Shown: positions 46,382 to 61,168, counted from the stretch's first letter. The stretch: 64,000 bases of DNA from Dasyornis broadbenti (GCA_013397935.1 VZRN01004246.1:200006-264005); one strand, 5' to 3'. The notes: generated by a model from the sequence alone, not told the origin. Program-made: numbers and translations.

Positions 46382-47258
46382 GTGGCTTTCCCAGCTCTCC
46401 TCTGGCACTCTCAGCCCATCTCCCAGGGACTCAGCATGAGCTGCCAGACCCTTGGGCTCCCTTAAAGCCCTGTCCCGGACAAGCACCTGCCTTCTGCTTG
46501 CTGCTGACTCATTCCCCTGTGATTCACCCCCTCCTGACTAACTCATTTCTGCCACAGCCCCATGCACAAAGGGAGTGTGTGAGTGTGTAACATGGGCAAC
46601 AACATGGACTCTGCAAGGCAGCAAACTGGGCAGGGAGCCCCAGCCATGCCAGAACCCTCAACCCCTGCAGTACCCAGCAGCCGGAGGGGCAGCAGTGACA
46701 CTGCTGGCCTAAGTCCATTGTGGGGAGAAGGGACAGAGAAGAAGGCTGGGAGTGCTGTCCTGTGCCAGCACTGCCACGATAAGGAGCAAAGCTAGGGGAG
46801 GGCTTCCTCCAGGCTCCGAGGCTGCCTTCCAGGCAAACCCATTCCCTTTATCAGCCCTCCACCACTGGCTGTGGGAGGGTAACCCAGCACTGCCACAGCT
46901 CAAATCCACTGGCAAGATGTCTGCCAGCTAAGCTGCCTTAGGGTACAGCCAGATATGCTCCCCCAGCTGTGCCTCTTCCCAGTTTTACCTTCCAGGGTGG
47001 AGAGATTCCTGGGACACACGAAAGGACAACTTCTAAGCATGGCTGTGGTCAGCTGGCATCAGCTAATGCCACTGTGTATGCAGGGCCCACAGGCTTGGCC
47101 AGCTCCTGAGTGTGGACAGTGCAAGACAAGCACATGGACCTATGTACACTCTGATCCTCTGCAGGCTTCTCCTCTGCCTGGCAGTTCCCTAATGCTTGAG
47201 GCTGAGGCTCAAACAGGTTTTGTCCCCGATCCTTTCCCTCCTTTTCCACATCCTGGCA

Positions 47259-47299
47259 TGTTCCCAAGCCACACACATTGCCTCCACCTGCTAAGCCCT
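47259..47299 (+). repeat. 41-bp dispersed direct repeat, copy 2
   Basis: Second copy of the 46341-46381 sequence, 918 bases downstream in the same orientation, with three substitutions clustered in the GCACAGG / CCACACA part. Confidence 0.9.
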
Positions 47300-50200
47300 T
47301 CCGAGGGCTGTCCTGGTAACCTCAGTGTCTCCAGAGAGACCAGAGCAGACAGAGGTGACAAGAGGAAGCTGGCACTGTGCAGCTGTGCCAAGCCCAGCGA
47401 GGCTACACCTCCCGGCCTGCAGAGCGAGTGGCTCTGCACATCCATCTGTGTCAAGGAGCACAGGAGAGCTTTGGTGTGAGCAGGAGATGTTGCTCTGTGC
47501 AGCACACCCAGTCACAGAGCTGCACCTCAGCCTGCCAGAGCTACAGGATCCATTTCCTATTAACCACATGAGAAAATTAGTGGGATCATACAGACTCTTC
47601 TCTCATCCTTTCTTCTCCACATCCCACAGACCAGAGTCATGCTGACAAGGGGCTCTGGTCCCTTCCACCCAGGAGAACTTGGCCAGCTGCTGCATTTTGC
47701 CTGCAGCCACACACTTGGGACAAGTCTTGCTGATACTCTAAGAGGACAAGTCAGTCAAGCATTATTGTCTTCAGCAGGGTCATGCAGCCCCAGCTGGGAC
47801 AGAAGGCCCTGACATCCAGGAATTAAGGCCAAAGTAAATCATCCTTTGTGCAGGGAGTGAGGGACAACACTTTGGGCTGGAATGCCACATGCTAATAGGC
47901 ACAAAGAATGATTTTCTGCCATAGCTTAGGATTGTATGCCACAACTGCTGCTTCTCTCTGGACTTTTAAATTTTTGATCCTCACTATATATATAGAGCCT
48001 CTTCTCTCTTCTCAGGACAAAGAAATACAAGCTTTTGTCCCATGGCATCCTTATGGCCTCCAGCAACTTCCCCTGCACACCACTCCTCTTCTCATCAGGA
48101 TGCTCCAGTACTTCAAATGCCTTCTAGAGAAGCAGGGAGGAGATCCACAGTGCTCACCATGTGTCATTAGTGAGGCCAAAGGCAGAGCCAACACCATGGT
48201 CACAGTATCACCAAGGTCACAGCAACCTGGCAAGCTTCTAAACAAAAACTCAGCAGCCACCAGCAGGACAGACCCAAAAATTTAAATGCATATGCTTAAA
48301 TCAGCCTCCCACCACTGAAAAGATGGGTTTGTCTACAAATTCTGGAAGCCCCTGCAAGAGCACCAACAACCTAAGAGCTCCTGGACATGATCAGCTCCCT
48401 GACATAGCCCCTGGGCACAGCAGAAGCTGAGGGACTGCCCTAAATCCAGTTAAGCAGCTGGAAACTGATCCACTTTGAGCCAGACTGACTGACTTTTGAG
48501 CCAGATTTTCCTGCCACACCCTCTTTTGTGACTAACAGAGGGGTAACATCCCATCTGCAACACCCCTCTCCAGCTGGGCTGGGAGAAGGAGCAGACCAGA
48601 AACAGACAAGCTACTTTTGATTCTGACATCTCTCCCACACCAAGGGGAACCCTTGCAAGTGCCCCCTATCTCCCTTCTGCAGCCCAGGTGGCTGAAAAGA
48701 GTGGCAATGTCGACCCAAAATACAGTGAGAAAACCCTGCTGTCTTCAAATAGCACATTTCAGGTCAGCAACCTGGGAACCACGAGCAGAGAGAAGCCTAG
48801 TTGTCCACCCATCTTTACATTAGTGGCAAGTTTCTGCAGCACAGGTGATGCCAAAGGACAGCATGAGAAGAGAGGATTTGGTGCAACAACAGATGAAGGA
48901 ATTCAGGGCTTCTCAACATCAGTACTAAGCAGCAATAAGTCCATGAAGTTGATGCTTCTGCTGAAACAGTTCCTGGTTACTGAGTCAGACACACAGAGAA
49001 TGACTCTGAGAACAGGCCAGCTACCAAGGTGAACAGATGTATTGGGTTTTGAGAGCTCTAAACCAAGCCCCTCTTTTCACGGCAGTTCTGCTCTCTCACA
49101 GTCCTGCCCTTCTGCTGCTTTCAAGCAAGAGCTTGAAAGAGTAGAGAAGCCTCTAGGCTCCTCACTCAGGTGATGGCTGCAGAGACCGTGGGATATTCCC
49201 TGGAACCAGTTTTCAACTCCCTGGTAAAGCTCAAACTTTGCTCCAAAAGTCACATCTGAGGTCATCTGATCCAACAAAAAAATCAGAAGTGGAATAACTT
49301 TAAATAAAAGATCAGATGAGGGATCATGGCTGGGCCCATGGACGGAGCTGAATGGCCAAATGCCTGCTAAGCTGGCACTTAAAACTTGGAAGCTTTAGGA
49401 CTAAACCACCTTTTTCCATACACATCTTGGATGAGTTGGCTAGATGGCTCATGCCTTCCAAAGCTCGAGATGGAAACTATCTGTGTTCACTTTTCATCTT
49501 GCTGCAGGAAGGGAAACAGAGGTTTCTACCATCCATCCCTTACCTAGCTCCTTTTTTGGACCCTCTGCTGCTCTGCCCCATGGGACATCCTGAGCAGACA
49601 ACTTTAAGAGGGGTTTGGAAACCAGCTAGAATTGGGCTTTCCTGATCAACTACACATGCAAAATCCAGTTTTAGCTCAGGTGGGTATGAAGCTTCCTCTT
49701 CTGTCAAGGCAAAATGTGTCTGTAGGCACCAGGGATTGTCTCTTCTGCATTTTGGAAGGATCCTCCCTTGCAGGCACTGCCTTTTACCCTCTGCTGCCTT
49801 CACCAGTGCAGTGCAGGCTGGAGAGGCCTATGTTCTGGCTCCATCAGTGACGCCGAAGATTCAGGTGCCGTGTGTGGAGGCAGCTGCAAATGTAGTAGGG
49901 GGAAGGAGATGGAACAAAACCAAACCACTCAAAAATCCCAGGGCATAAGGTACTAAGCCTTGTGTTCAATAATTATTTATTTCAGGATACAGTTCCAGTT
50001 TTCACCTGGTCTTAAAGCTCTCCACCAAGTTGCTCTCACTGATTTTCACAATTTCTTTTCTCTCTGCCCCAATTCCAGCAGGGACCTCAAAAGCTGCTGC
50101 CTCCCAGCAAAAGGGTCTCCATGACCTTTGTAATTCAACACACTGGGAAAGGCTCAATCAATTCCCTCTATTCCAAGGCCAACACAGACCTTAAAAGCCG

Positions 50201-53200
50201 TCTTTGTTCCTGTTACAAACCCTATCCCACAACCATGGCTTAACCCTTAGGGCACTGCCTCAAATGAAGAGAGTTTCACAGCAGCAAGGCAGTTTGAAGC
50301 ATCCACGGGAAGCTGGACCTACCCTTCACTTACAAAAGAGTTGTGCTGACAATCTGCTGGTGGCTCACAGGATGCATCAGATACACACAACAGGGTGGGA
50401 GGGATGTCTCTGGCCATGCTCATCATCATTACAAACTACTGTGCCTCACTCTGCTGCAGCAATACGGGCAGGGGTTGGGCTTACAGCTCTTTATAGTCTC
50501 CTGGTTTTGCTCTGCCTGCCCTCAGTTCAGCAGGTTTATTACAAAACATGCTCCATGCATGCAGATTTGGGGTCACATGGAAGAATACAGATGAGGAAGA
50601 AAACAGCTGGGACTGAGCACCCCCACTGTCAGTCTTGCCAGGACTCCTCTGCTCCTGCCCCCAGGTACAGCGATTGCTCCCTGATCAAGTTCAAATCAGA
50701 ACCAGCAAGGGATGCCAGGCTGTTACTACAGAGCCTGCACGCTGATTCCTTCTTTGTCTGAGATAAGCTCAGACCCACATCCTGATCAGCAGCCCATAAT
50801 CACCCGTTGAGGGGAGGAGTGCCATGGGACTGTGCTTGGCTACACACCCTGCACATGCAGAGGACAAAGAAGGTACAGCCAGCTCTCTGTTCCTAGCATG
50901 ATCCCAGGCGTGGGAGAAGGCAGAATGGAGAAAGGGCTGCCAAAAACATCAGCTCTGCAGCTGGAACAGAGCTTCCCAGCAATACCCTGCAACACCAGGT
51001 CCATGGCAGACAGAGCCAGCTTGTACCACTGCACCCCAAAACTCCACCCCTGCAGACAGGATGGGGTAGGGCCACCTTGCAGCACCCCACAATGCCATTT
51101 CCTACTAGCTGCTGTAACTTCCCCTCTGCCCCTTTCCAGTCCTGCTCCACCCCTCTCCTTCTCGTCAGGCTTCAGGGAAACTGAGTCACAGGATGCTAGC
51201 CCTGCCCCGAGGAAGAAGAGTGGGTGGGCAGCACCCAGCCCCTGGCACAGTGTGGGGAGTAGGGCAAGGGTGGTACCAAGAACTCTGAGAACCCCAGTGA
51301 TGGGGAGGGATAAATGTACCCACTTGCTCCACATCAAACAGCTTTCCAAATTGTAAGCCTTCTCTGTTCCCACCTCTCTTAAGGCAGAAGTTGGCCCCAG
51401 GTTGCTGCTGGCCATATAGACTGCACCCAGCTCTGCTGAGATACATCTGGCCCCACAAACTGACCCATGTGCTCTCTGCCACCAGCAGGGATCAGGGCAT
51501 GCAGTAACTTAGCACAGCCCAGAAAAAAACAAAAAAAGTTAAAGCATTAAAGACCTGGGTAGAGCATTACAAATCAGAAGAGTGCCCTAGGTCTCAAAAG
51601 GCTGGTAGGAGACTGGATGCTTCATTGAGAACAAGTCATGGCATTCTTTACCTTTAAAGATTCATGTGTTTGAGTAAAGACTTGATTCTCTGGTCCAGCT
51701 CTAGGAACTGGTAAGTTTCCAGGTATTGACCTCAGGCTCTCTGTTTTTATCACACACCTACAGAAGCCCTTTTGAGGACTTGCTTACTAGTTAAACTTCC
51801 CAGGACCAGGTCTACAGCAGTGTTCACCCACAGCAGAAACTTTTAAAATCCCTAACTGGTGCAGTAACAAACCACCACCCATCTATCTGCCCTGCAGACG
51901 GAGAAGTTAAAGATTTGTTCATTCAGGCTTTGGGTCAGACATCTCATTAATGTTATTAAAGTTATGGTTTCTTTAGTATGTTTCTTAAAATTGCAGTGAG
52001 GTTACAAGCCCAGCATTGCCCAGTTCAGCTGGGACACGGAATGGGAAAGCAGAACTCCAGCTGCAAAAAATGCACAGCTATTACACACTACTCATCTGTA
52101 AGTCTCCTGGCATCTTTTCCCAGGCTCCTGTCTTCTTGATTGTCTTGCTCCACCTTCCTGGGGACTCTCTGAAAACTGACCCTTTCACCCCTCCCTGGGG
52201 AAGTGTGTTAAGGTGGTATTTGCTGTTATTGTCATGCAAAGCATAACATTATTGCAATACTCTTGCCCCAGCTCTATCTCCCAGGACAACATAATAGTAG
52301 ATGAAATTCATTATCTCCTATCACTTTATGGTACTGTCTTTTCATTTCTCTGTTAATACACATCAGAGACATATTGAGTTTCAGGCCGTCTCACTCCAAG
52401 GGAAATTCTCTTTTTCCTTACAGGGATTTGCACAAGCAATACCTTTTCACTACTAAAAAAAGCCCAAACTACCACCAAAAATTAATTAAAAACCCCAACC
52501 CACAAACCAAAAAAAACCCCATACTCCAAAAATAGCACTTGGAGGTTCACTTAAGGACAGAATTTGCCTTTTCTCTCCAGATCATCACTTTGGCCAGACC
52601 TTTCCCAGGCTCTGGAGGGCAGCATTCTCACTGCTGCTCAAACAGCTTCATCAGCAATGCTTGGAGTCCTGTAGCGAGGAAGCTTTAAGGGTGAGATGCC
52701 TTTTCCTTCCCAAAAGTGCCCAGTACATGAGCACAGGCATTTCCTGGTAAACTGTTCCTCCTTGCTTCCAGCCTCTGCTACAGGGGTGGCCTCTGATAGC
52801 AGCCTTCCTCCTGAAACACCACTGTGTTTTGCTCAGTTACTCTAACATTGTCATATTATAGGGAAACAAAATTAAACAGCTGAAATCTATAATAAATCAT
52901 TCCTACTGAGCTGCCAGGGAAATTGCTGCACAGAAGAAAGAGAAGAGCTGTAAGTCTGTTTCCTCAACAAATCTAAGCCACAAAACAACCTTTGGTTACA
53001 GGGAACAGGCACAGCAGCAAGAGGTGCACTTTCAGAATTGCAGACTGATGCCACCAGTTTTTCTGTTCTCTCTCTCCAGATTTATGACATGACCAGAAAA
53101 CATCATTGGAAATACCTTAAGATCCCAGACTGTCAGCCTAGGAAAGAGGTTGGCAGACCAGACCCAGACAAAAAGCCTGAGAATATTCTAGTTCCTCAAA

Positions 53201-56200
53201 ACCAGCTTACATTTTTAGCTGTTGCTACTGTTAAAAGATGAATTGAAAGCAAAGCTCAGACTCCCTACTTGATGCCATAACTGCTTTATTTTGCTGGCAG
53301 CCACAGCAGAGAGGATCTTGAGAATTACGCCCTTTGTCCACTGCTGGCCCAGCTATGCTAATCTCATCAGCAATGCAAACGCTGGTATAGAAAGGGCTGA
53401 GTGGCAGCGCTGGCCTGACAGCTCCAGCAGCGCTGACTGGCAATAAGCAAACCCTGGTACACAGCGTCCAGGCATTTTTCTCCAGGCCTGAGTTGCGCAA
53501 AGAGTTGGTTCTTGCAAGATATTCTTCATGCGTCTTCCAGGCAATCTGTACAGCACAGCTGGACTCAGCTACCTTCTCATAATTTAGGGAATGGAGGTAG
53601 GAACACCCATAGAGTCAAAGTTTCCACTTGGTCCCACTGATCCATCACCCCTCTGCTGAAATCCCACCACTCCTCCCACAGCAGCAGCATTCGGTTGCTC
53701 CTGATATACCAGAGGGCACTGTGCAATTTTTCAGAGTGACACTGCCCGGGATGGTGTCCCCACCTGATTACAAGTAGGCATGCATGTCCTGGACTTGCCT
53801 CAGGCGATGGCAGCAAAGCACAGCAGCACGTAACCCATACAGTACTTTCCCAGCTTCAACACCACAGCTCAGCCAGGAGGAAATCTCTCTTGGCTGCCTC
53901 TCCCTAAATGCTTATTCCAGCACTGCCTGCCTTAACTCCTCCCCAAATCGGCAGCAGAGTATGTGACCCCATTACCCTTGGGCTTTTGTGATCCTTTGAG
54001 CTTAAAAATGTGTAGTATGAACAGGTAATTCAGAAAAAGAGGGAGCTGTACTTCACAGATGTCAGGGTTGTAACTCATGGGGTCACGGTGCCCAAGTGGT
54101 TGAGCCTACGCAGCGATCTTGGCAGGCAAGGTGTTTTACAAATGATAAAGGAGAAAACATCCAGTGCCTAGAAAATGGCACTTCCCACCCCAACACATAC
54201 ACATGACCCAGAGCCTCATCTACTGGGCTCTGCATCACTCCATGATATTTCAGAGCACATCTTGGGGCCTCGGTCCAGAGGAAAGGTGAGAAACCACACG
54301 CTGTGAAAGTGGGGTCAGAGGGAACTACAGTGTAGCTCAATGGATTCCTATCGTGCTTTGCCATCACCTGCACCCATAATACATTGCAACACCAGCTCTC
54401 ACACCGAGTGTGGAAGGTCACATATACGGAAAACAGTGCTCGAGCTGCTGACCCAAAACTGCCTTCAGTGTCAGGTACCGGTGTCCCAGATTCCTCCATG
54501 GGAAGGAAGCTCCAGCTGCCTGTGCAGAGCAAGCTGTTCCCCTCTGAAAAGGGAAGGAACCTGTTGGAAGTGAGAGGGAGGAAGCAGACTGCTGTCTGCC
54601 ATGGGCGGCTTTCCCAGAGCGTCCGTGTTCCAGCCTCCAGCTCCTTGTTTGCTCTCCCTGGGGAACACCAGGGTCTGGAGTCCAGGGAACATTGTGCAAA
54701 CAAGTCTAGCCTACTTGGGAGTTAAAGATGACTGAAACTGCAGCACTGGACAGTAGTGGGCAGTCTATACAGATCTTACAGTAACCCTACATCGCAGAAG
54801 GACACTATGGCATACTGGAAAGGGTGAAATGGTTTTCAGGGGAATATATGAGACCTTGTAGCCTGGAAAGGAGGTGGTCACAGCACAGGCAAGGCTTATG
54901 ACATTTGTGAGTGCAGAGCTATTTGGGTAGCTCACAGAGAAGCATCCTTTCCCATCCATTTTTGACTGAACATCCTATTCCCAGACAAACTCCAGGCACT
55001 AGAGCAGTGTGTACCACCCCATGGCAAGCCCACACATCTAACTTCCTCACATCTCCAAGAGCATAGCTCCCCTCTCATTCTGGGCTGGGCACAGAGCTGT
55101 GGGCGGGGCATTGTAGCTCACTGCCAGCAGTGACCTTTGAGAGGTGTAATGAGAGAGGTTTACAGCTCACACAGCCATCCGCGTTGACACGGGCAAGCTG
55201 TGCTTGCTGCCAGCAGGCCCTTTTCCTTGGCTTACATCCAGGCATTTAGGCATGTCATGGATGACAGGTCAGGTCTCAGTCACACTCACACTATGGCCAG
55301 GCTGGAGATGGCTTCCTGACCCATTCCCACAGTGAGTGCACGATATTCCCTGCTCCCTTCACCAACAGGAGACAGCTCTCTTACCAGCATCTGGTAAGGG
55401 GCCTACCCAAAGGCAGCTTCAAAAATGTTTAACTTGTCCTTTACTTGCCCCAGAGGATGGTCTCAGACCATATCAGAGGGGTCACAAGAGTGTCTGCTCT
55501 CCCTCAGAGTACAGATACCCCGGAGCAAGACAAACTGGCTGTGCAAGGTGGACGGCACAGCACAGGGCCAGGCACCCTGGGAAGGTGCAGTCATGGCTGG
55601 AGCCACTTACGTTGATTAACTGAGGATAAGCAAGGGCAGCAGAATGACTCGCTTTCTTCCACGGTACAGTGAGAGGGATCAAGAGACTCGTTTGCTCCTG
55701 GCTGGGCCTGCTCTGCAGCTCAGGGCTTCAAACCAAACAGGTCTGTAAACAGGAGCTGCCTGCCCACGCCCCAGCGAGGGGCAAAAGAGGGGAGAAGATG
55801 GACAAAACATCCCTGACCACTTGCCCTGCGCCAGAGGAGAACAGCTCCGATGCCAGATTGTCAGTCCAGGAGTCCAGGAGTGCCAAGCCCATGGCACAGC
55901 TGGGCCTGGGCTGCATAGAGGTCTGTTGCACCTTGCACATTTGCCGACAGTTCTTCTGCCTTGTCAGCGATGCTGCCGGTAGCAAGTTGCCATAGTAATA
56001 CCCTCCAGCATGCTCCCCTATCTCCCCTGTCTCTGTTCCCCCTTGCTGTCCTCTCCCCGCAGCCACCCAAAAGCCTCAATAGGCTCCTAAAAGGCTGTTC
56101 CTCACCCTAAGGAAGGAAAGGGGGCAGAGGTGGAAGCCCACTCCCACAAGCCATCATCGCTGCCCACCTCACAGACAAGGAGCCTGCTCTGGACCCAGGT

Positions 56201-58344
56201 GCATCGCACCCCGCCTTGCCTATTCCCAAGGCAAAGCACAGGAGAGCCACACTGCCAGACTTGGGGAGTAGAGGCTTTTTAAACTGCATCTCCTTCATAC
56301 TGTAGCAAGCAGAGATGCTTCAACATCCTTGCCTGTCCCACAGTGCCTGCTCCATGGGGGTGACATGCACCCCTGCCCAGTCCAGCCCAACACAGCTGCC
56401 TGCAGGTCAAAAAGCCCCACAAGCTCTTTCTACACTGCAGCAGCACCAGATCTGATGGGAATGAGGGTCTCAGACTCTTCTTGCTGCACCCTGGCAGACA
56501 CCTTCTAAGCCTCTGCTCTTCAATTCCAGACAGTTTCCACTTCAGACAGGTCTGTTCTGCTGCACCAAACCTCACTGTGGCTTGAATCAGAGACAAGATC
56601 CTGCTTTCTTTCCTGCCCTAAAAACTCCTCCCTACCATTGCTAAATGCCACTAAACAGTTACCCAGCCTGGGTGGTAAGCAGAGCTCCTCTCCCTTCCAC
56701 CTTTCTCACACACGCACAAGATGTGAGGAGAAGAAAAAGAGCCCTGTTGAACCACACTCAGGAGTGATACCTGTCAATATCTTTCAACATATGAATTTAA
56801 CAACTTTGTACACAAGAAAAAAACAATTCTACAAGCTCTGCTTCTCTCTCTGTTCTGCCCTTTCCCACAACCAGTTACATCAGTTGAGGGTTATAGCAGA
56901 AGCTAGCAAAGCCTCGGTCCTGATCCAGGATGAGTCATGGAGCTCCGGAGGCCGTGCAACTTCCTTCTGATACCATCAACCATGCCTTACACAGCTAAAA
57001 ATAAAGATGGGCCAAAACTGCAGAGCCACATCTGCCTCAACACGAAACTTAGCAATGCTCAGCACTGCTGAAAAATTACCTGAGCAGCTGGAAACCAAAA
57101 AGTGCAGAGAAGCCCAAAGTCTTGGGTGTACTAAGAAGGGAGAGGCCAGGAGGCGTCACCCTGTGCCACACTGGGCTGGAGGATGGTGGTGGCAGATGGC
57201 AAGTAACCATCCAGCCATACAGAGGTGTCCAGAGTCAGGCTTTCATCTCCCTCAGCTGTGGGTTTTGGAGTATTTCCACACTTGGAGGTTTCATGGAAGA
57301 CTGTTTTCTGTAACGCATGCTCCCATCTGAGAAAACAGGAATCAACTGTTGCAAACAGGAAGGATGCTGCATTTTTGGCAGGACAAGATTGGAAAACTGT
57401 AGCCTGCTTCCCACCAGGCAGCATGTGGGCACCCACAAAGCAAGGTCCAAGGGATGTTTGGAGCTAAAGCTAGAAAAAGGGGTCACAGATACAGCTGACA
57501 TGGCTTAGATGCTGAGGTAAGTGAGGAATTCAAAGTTCTTCCTAATCCCTGGGACACTGTGCCCAAGCAAAGCCTTCACACATGAGGATACACAGATCTT
57601 AGCAGGAAGCTGTAGGATTGCACACAAATAGGAGCTCAGAGGGACACCAGCAATGTTCAGAAACCTAAAATAGCCTCAGCAGTTGATCCTCTGCTCCATT
57701 CTCGGGAGTAGCGAGAACTAAACAAGGATCCAGCTGTCCCAGCACTCCCATAAACAGGATTTTTGAATGCCCAACCTATTTGCAACAGAGATGGTAGGGA
57801 AAAATCAATGATTCCTTGCATAACTCCAGTGCCAATATCCACAAGGAACCAAGAGTCCCAGCTCCTCATTGAGGTAGTATTTTCTTGTGGCTTTCAGTGG
57901 AAAGACGACCTAGTGCTACATCAGCTGGTCAGACTCAGGCACAAGGGCAGCCTACAAACACTGAGAAAAGGCTGAAGGATGTTAGGCTGACTGCTTTCTG
58001 TAGAAGATATAAACTCCACTTTGCCCAGTCTTTGAGTTTCCCAGCAAAGGGTTCCATCCCATTCCCAAGAGAAGCACTGCAAGTCTGTCCATGGGTCTGC
58101 AAGCTGTATCAGCCTCCAGACTACTGCATCAGCTGCATTAAACTGAACCAACATTGCTAATTTAGCCCAGATATAAACTCCCTGATATTACCTGGCTAAG
58201 GTGATATACAAACCAGAGAACAGGTTCATGCTGTGGCCAAGCAACAGAAGAAGCTGTTGCTTTACACATAAATGGGAGATTGGCTGTCCATGAAGCTATT
58301 AAGCTAATTGGTTAGCAAGGAGAGGTGGGAGAAAAGTGGATCCA

Positions 58345-58545
58345 ATACTATGCCAGAGGGTGGTGAAGCAGTGGCACACGTTGCACAGAGAAGCTGTGGA
58401 TGCACCATCCCTGTTAGTCTCCAATGCCAGGCTGGATGAGGCCCTGAGCAACCTGATGTAGTGTGTGGCACCCCTGCCCACAGCAGGAGGATTGGAATGT
58501 GATCTTTATGGTCCCTTCCAACCCAAGCCTTTCTATGATTCTGTG
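58345..58545 (+). mobile_element. CR1 LINE 3' fragment
   Basis: Plus-strand CR1 3' end: 'agggtggtgaagcagtggca', 'gagaagctgtggatgcacc', 'tgccaggctggatgaggcc', 'tatggtcccttccaacccaa' and 'ctatgattctgtg'. Confidence 0.92.
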
Positions 58546-61148
58546 GTGAGCCCTGTGTTAAAATGCCCCTTGTTAAAAGGCAGGAGAGCCCTGAGAGTAT
58601 GCTGTGGACTTAGTGGACTGGGATCTGCAAGCATCTCCAGCAGCACTGAGGGAAAACCTTTTCTCTGGCTTTTGTCATGTCTCTCAACACTAAGAGAGAT
58701 ACAAAATTTTATCATGGAATGGGTATTAGTGAATACCACCACCCAGCTGGATAAAGAGGCCACTCTGCTGTTACTGCATTGTGTGATTGGGAATATGCAG
58801 CACAGAGCATAGACTGACATGTGCAAAGAACTTCTTCCTTCCTTCCTTCCCTTCATAGGTAAATCTATCCCTGCCTTACCCGCTGTGGGTACCACTTCAG
58901 CATCAGGCTGAAGGATGAGATGGCCTGAGGCCCAGTTTCCAGCTGCCTCTGGACTGGTCCCAACTTCCCTGGCAGACACTTCAGAGGAAGAGCTGCAGAG
59001 CCTGGGCAGCCATGCATCCTAAACTATGTCTTCCCCATATAATCTCTCCTGGCCAAAGCACACCTGAGCTCTGGTGTGAGAGAAGGGCTCAGCTTGCCCT
59101 GCTGGAGGCCCAGTCCTGATGAGGGCTCCACTCCGGGTGAGAGCACACTGTGCAGGTGGGGCAAGCACTGCTGGATTCTAGGCAGGCACACAAGCATCCA
59201 GGGGCAGGGCAGGAAGCCCACAGTCATCTCAGGCTGCTCCAGGCTGATTACCTTGGAACAGGTAATATTTCTTACCAGTGTCAATACAAGGACTACTGGT
59301 CCTCCTGAGACACTTCATTGTCACTCTGAGCCTCATACACTAAGGCCAAGCTACAAGATCCTGGGAAAATGCAGGGAAAACCCAATGCTTCTAATAGAGA
59401 ACATGATTATGTCTGCACAAGCTCTGGGTAAAGTCTCAGCTGGGTTCAGGTAAAGGACAGCAGGGACTTGCAGCTGGAAAATGTTCCCATTCAATCCTGC
59501 TGGCATGCAGAACGACAAGTGTGGCAAACAGCACAGACTGCAAGTTCTCAAGGGTTTAGAACACATCTCTCTTGAGTTCCTGACAACTGTGTGCAAGGTT
59601 CAACAGTCTTAGCAGCACTGGTTGCACACATTCAGGTTCCCTTTGCCACACTGACAGCCAGGTGGAGAGGCAGGAGCACCCAAAAAGCCTTGGCTGTGGG
59701 AGAACCTCACCTGGGTGACACCTGCTCTACATTAGTATCCCCATGAGCCAAGGGGAGAAGAGCATGGAGTTCCCTGTTTCTTCACGCAGCCCTGATGAGA
59801 AAAGGGAAATCAGTGATGCTTGAATGTTGCTAACCTGGGTGTAGGGCTGAAGCAGAGAAGGCAGCTCTCAGCTGTCAGCACTCGCAGTGTGGCCTTGGGG
59901 TTAATTGTTCCAGCTGTCTTGGGTCACCTGGAAAGACAAGTCCACAGGCACAGGTTCAGCTGGAACACTGTCTGGGCAGGAATTGCTCATCCAAGCCAAG
60001 TGAGTTAGTGGGGCCAAGAGAGAAGTCATGCCCACTTCTCTCACAGGAGTGAGAGACCCCAAGCACCCCACCAGCTCAAGGATCCCACCACATCTTTTAC
60101 TAGTGCTCACGCTGCCCCTCCAGCTGCAGCCCTGACGCCCTCCTGCATTCCAGGTACCCCTCAGCTCCCTGCATGACTCTGGGTGGGCGCATAGTTGGTT
60201 CTCCAGAGAGGATTGCTAAGGTCACAGCCACAATCTCCCTTCCCTGATTTCAGTGGGAAATAAAGGCCTTTCTGTGCCTTTGGCTTTGTTCTTGTCCACC
60301 CACGCAGCTGTAGGTTTCTCCACCACACAGACTTTGCTGGTACTCGAGTGGGTGCACTGGCATATGGTTTATCTGCAAGAACAGGCGCTGGCTGTGGTCC
60401 CCACAGGCCACCTGCTAAGCCAGCCCATGGAGACACAGAGCCAGGGCAGGGAGGGACAAACTCCACTGCTGCAGAGACACCCCTCCCAACAACCCAAACA
60501 GACCAAGACAAATCCAAAGCCGCAGCGTTTCCCAGGCTACAGGGAAGGGAGAAAACGACAATTGCTTAATAGAAATCTCCGAGAGGCCTGCCAACACCAT
60601 CACAAAGATGTTGTTTAAGTCTCCTCCCCAGGCTCCCAGTGCTTTAATTACAGACCACTGGAGATCGCACTTTGTGGGGGCTAGGTCCTCATGCCTAGCA
60701 GGTCCTGAAACCAGGACAGTATCAGCCTCCCCATGATCAGGTCTGACCTTCCCCTGGCCTCAGGCATGATGAACAAAAGCTGCTGTGGGGCAGTCCCTGC
60801 TCCCCAGCCTACCCATCCACACAGGCAACCACCCTGCAGCACCATCACAGCACAGGCCAGCTGTGACCAGAGCCATTGTGTCAGTGAACAGAGCACTGCG
60901 GGCAGACAGGCTGCCAGTCCCCCAGAAGCACAACCTTCACACTACAATGCAGGGAGGCATGGCCACACTACCCTGCTGGGGCACCAGCCCTTAAAACAGT
61001 CCTGAGAGCATCCAGAAAGTTTGTGCTTAATGTCATCTGCACTGGCATCCGGGGAGAAGTCCCATGTGGAAGATGTACTGGCTAGGCACAAGCACTATCT
61101 TTTTGGAAAGCTTATAAGCAGAACAAGTCCCAGTAAATACAGCATGTG

Positions 61149-61168
61149 TATATGTAAATATACATATA
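61149..61168. repeat. AT-rich perfect inverted repeat (8-bp arms)
   Basis: TATATGTA, a 4-base AATA spacer, then TACATATA. It sits in a short AT-rich tract in otherwise balanced sequence. Probably simple-sequence in origin; no function inferred. Confidence 0.9.

Larger units (their letters stand above)
45241..58340. other. 13-kb region without recognisable gene or CR1
   Basis: I could not find a chain of exons, a known protein motif or a structured RNA here. The longest ORFs (45552-46376 plus, 274 codons; 54083-54703 minus, 206 codons; 50840-51415 minus, 191 codons) have no recognisable domain and lack supporting splice structure. Two local duplications near 46-47 kb are listed separately. 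An A/C-rich stretch lies at about 52450-52530. Confidence 0.5.

Noticed and set aside
54083..54703. 206-codon minus-strand ORF
   Set aside because: No recognisable motif and overlapping open frames on both strands, typical of chance in balanced-GC DNA.
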